7,842 bases of DNA from contig JAKAMH010000037.1 of NCBI GenBank assembly GCA_021813005.1, forward strand, positions 1-7,842, written 5' to 3'. The stretch is from a bacterium. GTDB taxonomy: Bacteria > Patescibacteriota > Microgenomatia > Levybacterales > UBA12049. Positions 5,288 through 7,842 of this stretch are shown here, in pieces (position 1 is the first letter of the stretch; each line of letters begins with the position of its first letter). The notes below the pieces were generated by a model. The model worked only from the letters and a program-made list of their open reading frames with translations. It did not search any database and was not told where the DNA came from. The translations under genes were made by a program, and so were the position numbers.

Positions 5288-5996
5288 CGATAAAGATAAA
5301 AAGGGCCCCCAATACAGTTAGCCCGAGCATTCTCCAGGAGGAGTGTTTGCTGTGTGCCTCAGGCAAAAGATCACTGGCGCCGATGTAAAGGAGAAATCCA
5401 ATAAAGAATCCGAGATACATAATAAGCAAGTGTTCGGGTATGCGGAACAAGAGAGTAGAAAGTGCACCAATTATGGGCGTAACAGCATCGAGTAAGAGCA
5501 ATTTATAGGCTTTCTTCTCCTGGTTTTTATGCGTGAGCATAATGGTTACCGTATTCAGGCCGTCTGAGAAATCATGCGCGATGACAGCAATTGCGATAAG
5601 CAGGCCAACATGCGGGCTTACTTGAAATCCCAGCCCTATCCCAACACCGTCGAGAAAACTATGAAACGACAACCCCAAAGCTCCTACCAGTCCGACCGTC
5701 GGATGTTTATGGTCGGCATATTCTTCTTCGTGCGCATGATGGATCGCAACGGACTTTTCAATAATATGAAATATAAGAAAACCAAGAACGATAAAAATAC
5801 TAAAGGGAGTAACACTCAGCTTATTCTCGGAAATGATCTTAAAGGCCTCAGGAAGTATATCGAAAAAACAGACACCCAGAAGTACTCCGGCTGTGAAACT
5901 CATCACATAGTGGAGTCTTTTTTTATTCCTGATACCGAACACTCCACCGAGCGTGGTTGAGATAAATGTAAAAAATGAGAGTAAAATCGCTTGCAT
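5271..5996 (-). CDS. ZIP-family metal transporter with Asp-variant metal motifs
   Basis: A 241-residue membrane protein with about eight helices (roughly 1-21, 31-50, 66-83, 101-122, 131-155, 168-185, 190-209 and 221-240). It has the ZIP signatures HSFLDG (His112, Asp116) in helix 4 and HDFSDG (His141, Asp145) in helix 5; canonical ZIPs carry HNxPEG-like motifs, so both metal-site Glu residues are Asp here. The repeated DILPEA (46-51) and DLLPEAH (208-214) reflect the family's internal symmetry. A His/Glu-rich loop between helices 3 and 4 (86-98, HHAHEEEYADHKH) probably binds metal in the cytoplasm. ZIPs bring Zn2+ or Fe2+ into the cytoplasm. I start it at ATG 5996, one base after the stop of the Fur-family gene; the frame stays open further upstream to 6215, but that stretch only overlaps the regulator and lacks ZIP character. 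It is cotranscribed with the regulator. Confidence 0.9.
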   Translation of the reverse strand: MQAILLSFFTFISTTLGGVFGIRNKKRLHYVMSFTAGVLLGVCFFDILPEAFKIISENKLSVTPFSIFIVLGFLIFHIIEKSVAIHHAHEEEYADHKHPTVGLVGALGLSFHSFLDGVGIGLGFQVSPHVGLLIAIAVIAHDFSDGLNTVTIMLTHKNQEKKAYKLLLLDAVTPIIGALSTLLFRIPEHLLIMYLGFFIGFLLYIGASDLLPEAHSKHSSWRMLGLTVLGALFIFIVTRFV

Positions 5997-5997
5997 C

Positions 5998-6429
5998 TTA
6001 TTTTTGACAGCCGGTACATATACCAAAAAATTCCAAACTGTGACGCCTGATAATAACCCCCTTTTTTTTCTGGATATCATCTGCCAGGGGGGTGATACTG
6101 CAATCTGAGATATCCTCGATATACCCGCAGTTATCACAAACAAAATGATGGTGGTCACCCTTTGACGTAGTCTCGAAACGAAGCCGTCCTTCGTTAAACT
6201 GCACCGGTACCACAATACCTTTTTCTGCGAAGGAATTGATGATACGAAAGACTGTTGCCTTATCGGCTCTTATGCTGTGTCTTTTTAAGTAAGTCAGAAC
6301 ATCCTGTGCGGCAAGTGGCTTTTCCGTTTGTTTGAGTACTGCAAGCACACCAAGCCGGGCTTCCGTGACGCGAAGATCCGCATTTTGAAGTTCTTTTTGG
6401 CAGCTGTACCTCGAAGTTGTCCTATTCAT
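5998..6429 (-). CDS. Fur-family metal-responsive transcriptional repressor (Fur/Zur type)
   Basis: A 143-residue protein of normal Fur length. The winged helix lies at about 20-88, with the recognition helix ADKATVFRIINSF (55-67) matching the ATVYR region of Fur proteins. The dimerisation half has HHH (93-95) followed by CDNC (98-101), a His at 130 and CTGC (138-141); the two CxxC pairs form the structural zinc site, and His93, His95 and His130 with nearby acids fit the regulatory metal site. With metal bound, the family represses uptake genes. A ZIP importer follows after one base, so a Zur- or Fur-like autoregulated uptake operon is the natural reading; which metal is sensed cannot be told from sequence. 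The ATG at 6429 is 6 nt after the -10, and a 17-bp palindrome lies inside its promoter. Confidence 0.93.
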   Translation of the reverse strand: MNRTTSRYSCQKELQNADLRVTEARLGVLAVLKQTEKPLAAQDVLTYLKRHSIRADKATVFRIINSFAEKGIVVPVQFNEGRLRFETTSKGDHHHFVCDNCGYIEDISDCSITPLADDIQKKKGVIIRRHSLEFFGICTGCQK

Positions 6430-6435
6430 ATTTTT

Positions 6436-6464
6436 AGTTTATGCGACTAAGTCGCATTTGTCAA
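6436..6464 (-). promoter_or_regulatory. Promoter of the Fur-family/ZIP operon, leaderless spacing
   Basis: On the minus strand: a perfect TTGACA (6459-6464), a 17-bp spacer, TAAACT (6436-6441), then 6 nt (AAAAAT) and the ATG at 6429. The start codon should therefore be at or next to the transcription start. No Shine-Dalgarno is present. Confidence 0.7.
6441..6457. promoter_or_regulatory. 17-bp perfect palindrome, candidate autoregulatory operator of the Fur-family protein
   Basis: ATGCGACT-A-AGTCGCAT is a perfect inverted repeat with 8-bp arms and one central base. It fills almost the whole -35/-10 spacer of the Fur-family gene, so a bound dimer would block RNA polymerase. It differs from the classical Fur box of E. 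coli but has the size and symmetry of operators of the family. Its distance from the divergent CoA gene's promoter (-35 at 6486) makes control of that gene less likely. Confidence 0.65.
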
Positions 6465-6485
6465 GATGTAATATAGTATTTTTAT

Positions 6486-6515
6486 TTAGCAGCGACACCA
6501 AAAAAGCCGTATAAT
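6486..6515 (+). promoter_or_regulatory. Promoter of the CoA-biosynthesis fusion gene, leaderless spacing
   Basis: A perfect TATAAT (6510-6515) and TTAGCA (6486-6491, 4 of 6) with an 18-bp spacer. The ATG at 6516 touches the -10 and cannot lie inside a normal transcript, whereas the in-frame ATG at 6522 is exactly 6 nt downstream. This decides the start in favour of 6522. Confidence 0.6.
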
Positions 6516-6521
6516 ATGTCT

Positions 6522-7502
6522 ATGTTTACACACGCAATTCTGGGCGGCACCTTCGACCATTTTCATAAAGGGCATGAACACTTTCTTCTGACTGCCTTTT
6601 CCAAGTCAGAACATCTAACGATAGGTATCACCACGCCAGCCCTCTTTCTCCATAAGCCACAGGCGAGTAAGATAGAAGATTTCAGCTTGAGGAAGAAGTC
6701 AGTGGAAGAATTTTTAACCTCCAGACGGCTGCAAGAAAGGGTAGATATTATTCCAATCGCTGATATATATGGAACGTCTCTTACAGACGAGACAATAGAG
6801 GCTATTTTTATTGTGCCGTCCGGAAAAGAAAATGCGAAGCTGATAAATATGAAACGAAAACAAAGAAACTTTCCTGAGCTTAAGATTGTTGTTGTTGATG
6901 AGATAGATGCCCGTGACGGAAGTACTTTATCGTCACGGCGTATCAGGTTAGGTGAGATTAACAGAAACGGAGATGTCTATCTCAGTCTATTTAACAAAAA
7001 TCTTCAGATGCCCGAATCACTGCGATCGACATTGCAGGCTGTATCCGGGGAAACCATCAAGAGCATTCAAGATATAGTAGTCGGCAGCCCGCTTGTCATC
7101 ACTGTCGGGGACATCGTTTCTGTAAGTGCAGTGAAGGATATGGTTACGCCGGGGATAATGATTTTTGATCATCGTACCGGTCGTGAAACCATTACTGATC
7201 CGCACATATTGTCTCTGCTTCCTCGTCCTACACAAACTGTTCAGAACGTGGCCGCGACAATTTCCAATGATGCAGCAAACAGTATCCACACAGCAATTAA
7301 AGCCTATCTTCAAGAAGGAGAGAAAGCAGCCCTGCGGATTGAGGGAGAGGAAGACCTGCTTGCGCTGCCGGCGATATTACTCGCACCCCTCGGATCGGCT
7401 GTCGTATACGGCGAGAAATTAAAAGGTATGACTGTCATGCATGTGGATGAGGAGCGTAAAGCAGAAATTGTACAGTTAATCAAGCAATTTGAGCAAGTGT
7501 AG
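6522..7502 (+). CDS. Fused archaeal-type phosphopantetheine adenylyltransferase and GTP-dependent dephospho-CoA kinase (DUF359)
   Basis: A 326-residue protein with two domains; numbering is from ATG 6522. Residues about 1-150 are a nucleotidyltransferase of the archaeal/eukaryotic PPAT group (COG1019): GGTFDHFHKGH (8-18) holds the HxGH motif, and STLSSRRIRLGEI (134-146) the C-terminal S-x-x-x-R motif. Residues about 160-326 match DUF359, shown in Thermococcus to be a GTP-dependent dephospho-CoA kinase: GDIVSVS (196-202), FDHRTGRE (215-222), and GEEDLLALPAILLAPLGS (275-292) followed by VVYGE. The protein should convert 4'-phosphopantetheine to dephospho-CoA and then to CoA, the last two steps, in the cytoplasm. 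This is analogous to animal COASY, but the kinase half belongs to an unrelated family. Both domains look intact. It is a single-gene unit, divergent from the Fur-family operon. The start at 6516 would add two residues but abuts the -10. The family calls are strong; activity is inferred. Confidence 0.88.
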   Translation: MFTHAILGGTFDHFHKGHEHFLLTAFSKSEHLTIGITTPALFLHKPQASKIEDFSLRKKSVEEFLTSRRLQERVDIIPIADIYGTSLTDETIEAIFIVPSGKENAKLINMKRKQRNFPELKIVVVDEIDARDGSTLSSRRIRLGEINRNGDVYLSLFNKNLQMPESLRSTLQAVSGETIKSIQDIVVGSPLVITVGDIVSVSAVKDMVTPGIMIFDHRTGRETITDPHILSLLPRPTQTVQNVAATISNDAANSIHTAIKAYLQEGEKAALRIEGEEDLLALPAILLAPLGSAVVYGEKLKGMTVMHVDEERKAEIVQLIKQFEQV

Positions 7503-7508
7503 TCATCT

Positions 7509-7841
7509 TCATATGCCGCCAGAGAGAGGGTGTTTCTCAAAGAATAACCAGATTATTTCAGCTACATTTACTTCCCGTTTTTCACCGTCTATCTTCGTAC
7601 TTAAAAGTACTGTCGGCCAAATGTGATGCTCACCGACAATTTTGTAATGGACGATTGATGCGTTATCGTTGCATTTCTTGATGCTATAACCTATCACATT
7701 CTCAACATTATAAATTATCTGCGACTTTGCAGCGCATTTATTTTCTTTTGCCATTTGCTGAATCCAGGAAGAAACAGAATATTCTTTACGTTTCCAATTG
7801 CCGTTGTAGGGGACTGTTCTGTCTGCCGTACCATGGAACTC
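7509..7841 (-). CDS. PHB-depolymerase/feruloyl-esterase-type alpha/beta hydrolase, C-terminal part (5' end beyond the window)
   Basis: The last 110 residues of a protein that enters from the right edge; the in-frame ATG at 7754 is internal. Counting from the first complete codon, HGTADRTVPY (3-12) carries the presumed catalytic Asp7, and GEHHIWP (70-76) the presumed catalytic His73, matching HGTADxxVPY and GGGHTWP of the LpqC/PHB-depolymerase family (COG3509). Cys36 (NKCA) and Cys57 (KKCN) fall where the family usually has a disulfide pair, suggesting a secreted or surface enzyme. The serine elbow and any signal peptide are outside the window. Relatives hydrolyse esters of polyhydroxyalkanoates, feruloyl-sugars or acetyl-xylan; which of these applies cannot be decided. 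The gene ends with TGA just 6 bp from the convergent CoA gene. Confidence 0.8.
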   Translation of the reverse strand, partial: EFHGTADRTVPYNGNWKRKEYSVSSWIQQMAKENKCAAKSQIIYNVENVIGYSIKKCNDNASIVHYKIVGEHHIWPTVLLSTKIDGEKREVNVAEIIWLFFEKHPLSGGI

Positions 7842-7842
7842 A

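Noticed and set aside
5574..5960. 128-residue plus-strand frame opposite the ZIP gene
   Set aside because: It is a shadow of the ZIP coding strand with no recognisable domain, no ribosome-binding site and a low-complexity, charged composition.
5997..6215. In-frame upstream extension of the ZIP gene to an ATG at 6215 (73 more residues)
   Set aside because: It lies entirely inside the Fur-family gene in another frame, has no ZIP features, and the ATG at 5996 directly after the regulator's stop begins a normal first membrane helix.

Overview
The window looks like a piece of a Patescibacteria (Candidate Phyla Radiation) chromosome, possibly of the Microgenomates kind. This is inference. It rests on the compact gene layout, the standard genetic code (TGA is used as a stop), a small glycine-rich membrane protein of a type I associate with that radiation, a DEAD-box helicase with a DEVD box II and an Arg/Gly-rich head, and a fused archaeal-style coenzyme A protein. 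No rRNA, tRNA, CRISPR array, insertion sequence or phage gene is visible.

Layout, left to right: the C-terminal part of a HAD-family phosphatase (+, cut by the left edge); a VIT1/CCC1-type Fe/Mn transporter (+); tail to tail with it, a GH36-like alpha-galactosidase (-). A divergent promoter region follows, then a two-gene operon of an RRM RNA-binding protein and a DEAD-box RNA helicase (+). Next come a 56-residue membrane protein (+) and a GIY-YIG nuclease-domain protein (+), whose end overlaps the end of a ZIP metal transporter (-). The ZIP gene is the second gene of a Fur-family regulator operon (-). Divergent from it is a fusion of phosphopantetheine adenylyltransferase with a DUF359 GTP-dependent dephospho-CoA kinase (+). 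Last, tail to tail, is the C-terminal part of a PHB-depolymerase/feruloyl-esterase-type hydrolase (-, cut by the right edge).

Functional themes are metal homeostasis (VIT1, Fur-family regulator, ZIP), RNA remodelling (RRM plus helicase), the last two steps of CoA synthesis in one polypeptide, and glycan/ester breakdown (alpha-galactosidase, esterase).

The regulatory layer is the most unusual part. Four first-in-operon genes (VIT1, alpha-galactosidase, Fur-family, CoA fusion) have a -10-like hexamer exactly 6 nt before the start codon and no Shine-Dalgarno, which predicts leaderless mRNAs. Only the RRM gene has a long leader and a strong Shine-Dalgarno, and that leader can fold. The two downstream operon genes start one base after the preceding stop (TAANATG). 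Two CRP/FNR-like palindromes sit at exactly the same distance (42.5 bp, centre to start codon) from VIT1 and from the 56-residue gene. A perfect 17-bp palindrome lies between the -35 and -10 of the Fur-family gene. The three convergent gene pairs leave essentially no room for terminators.
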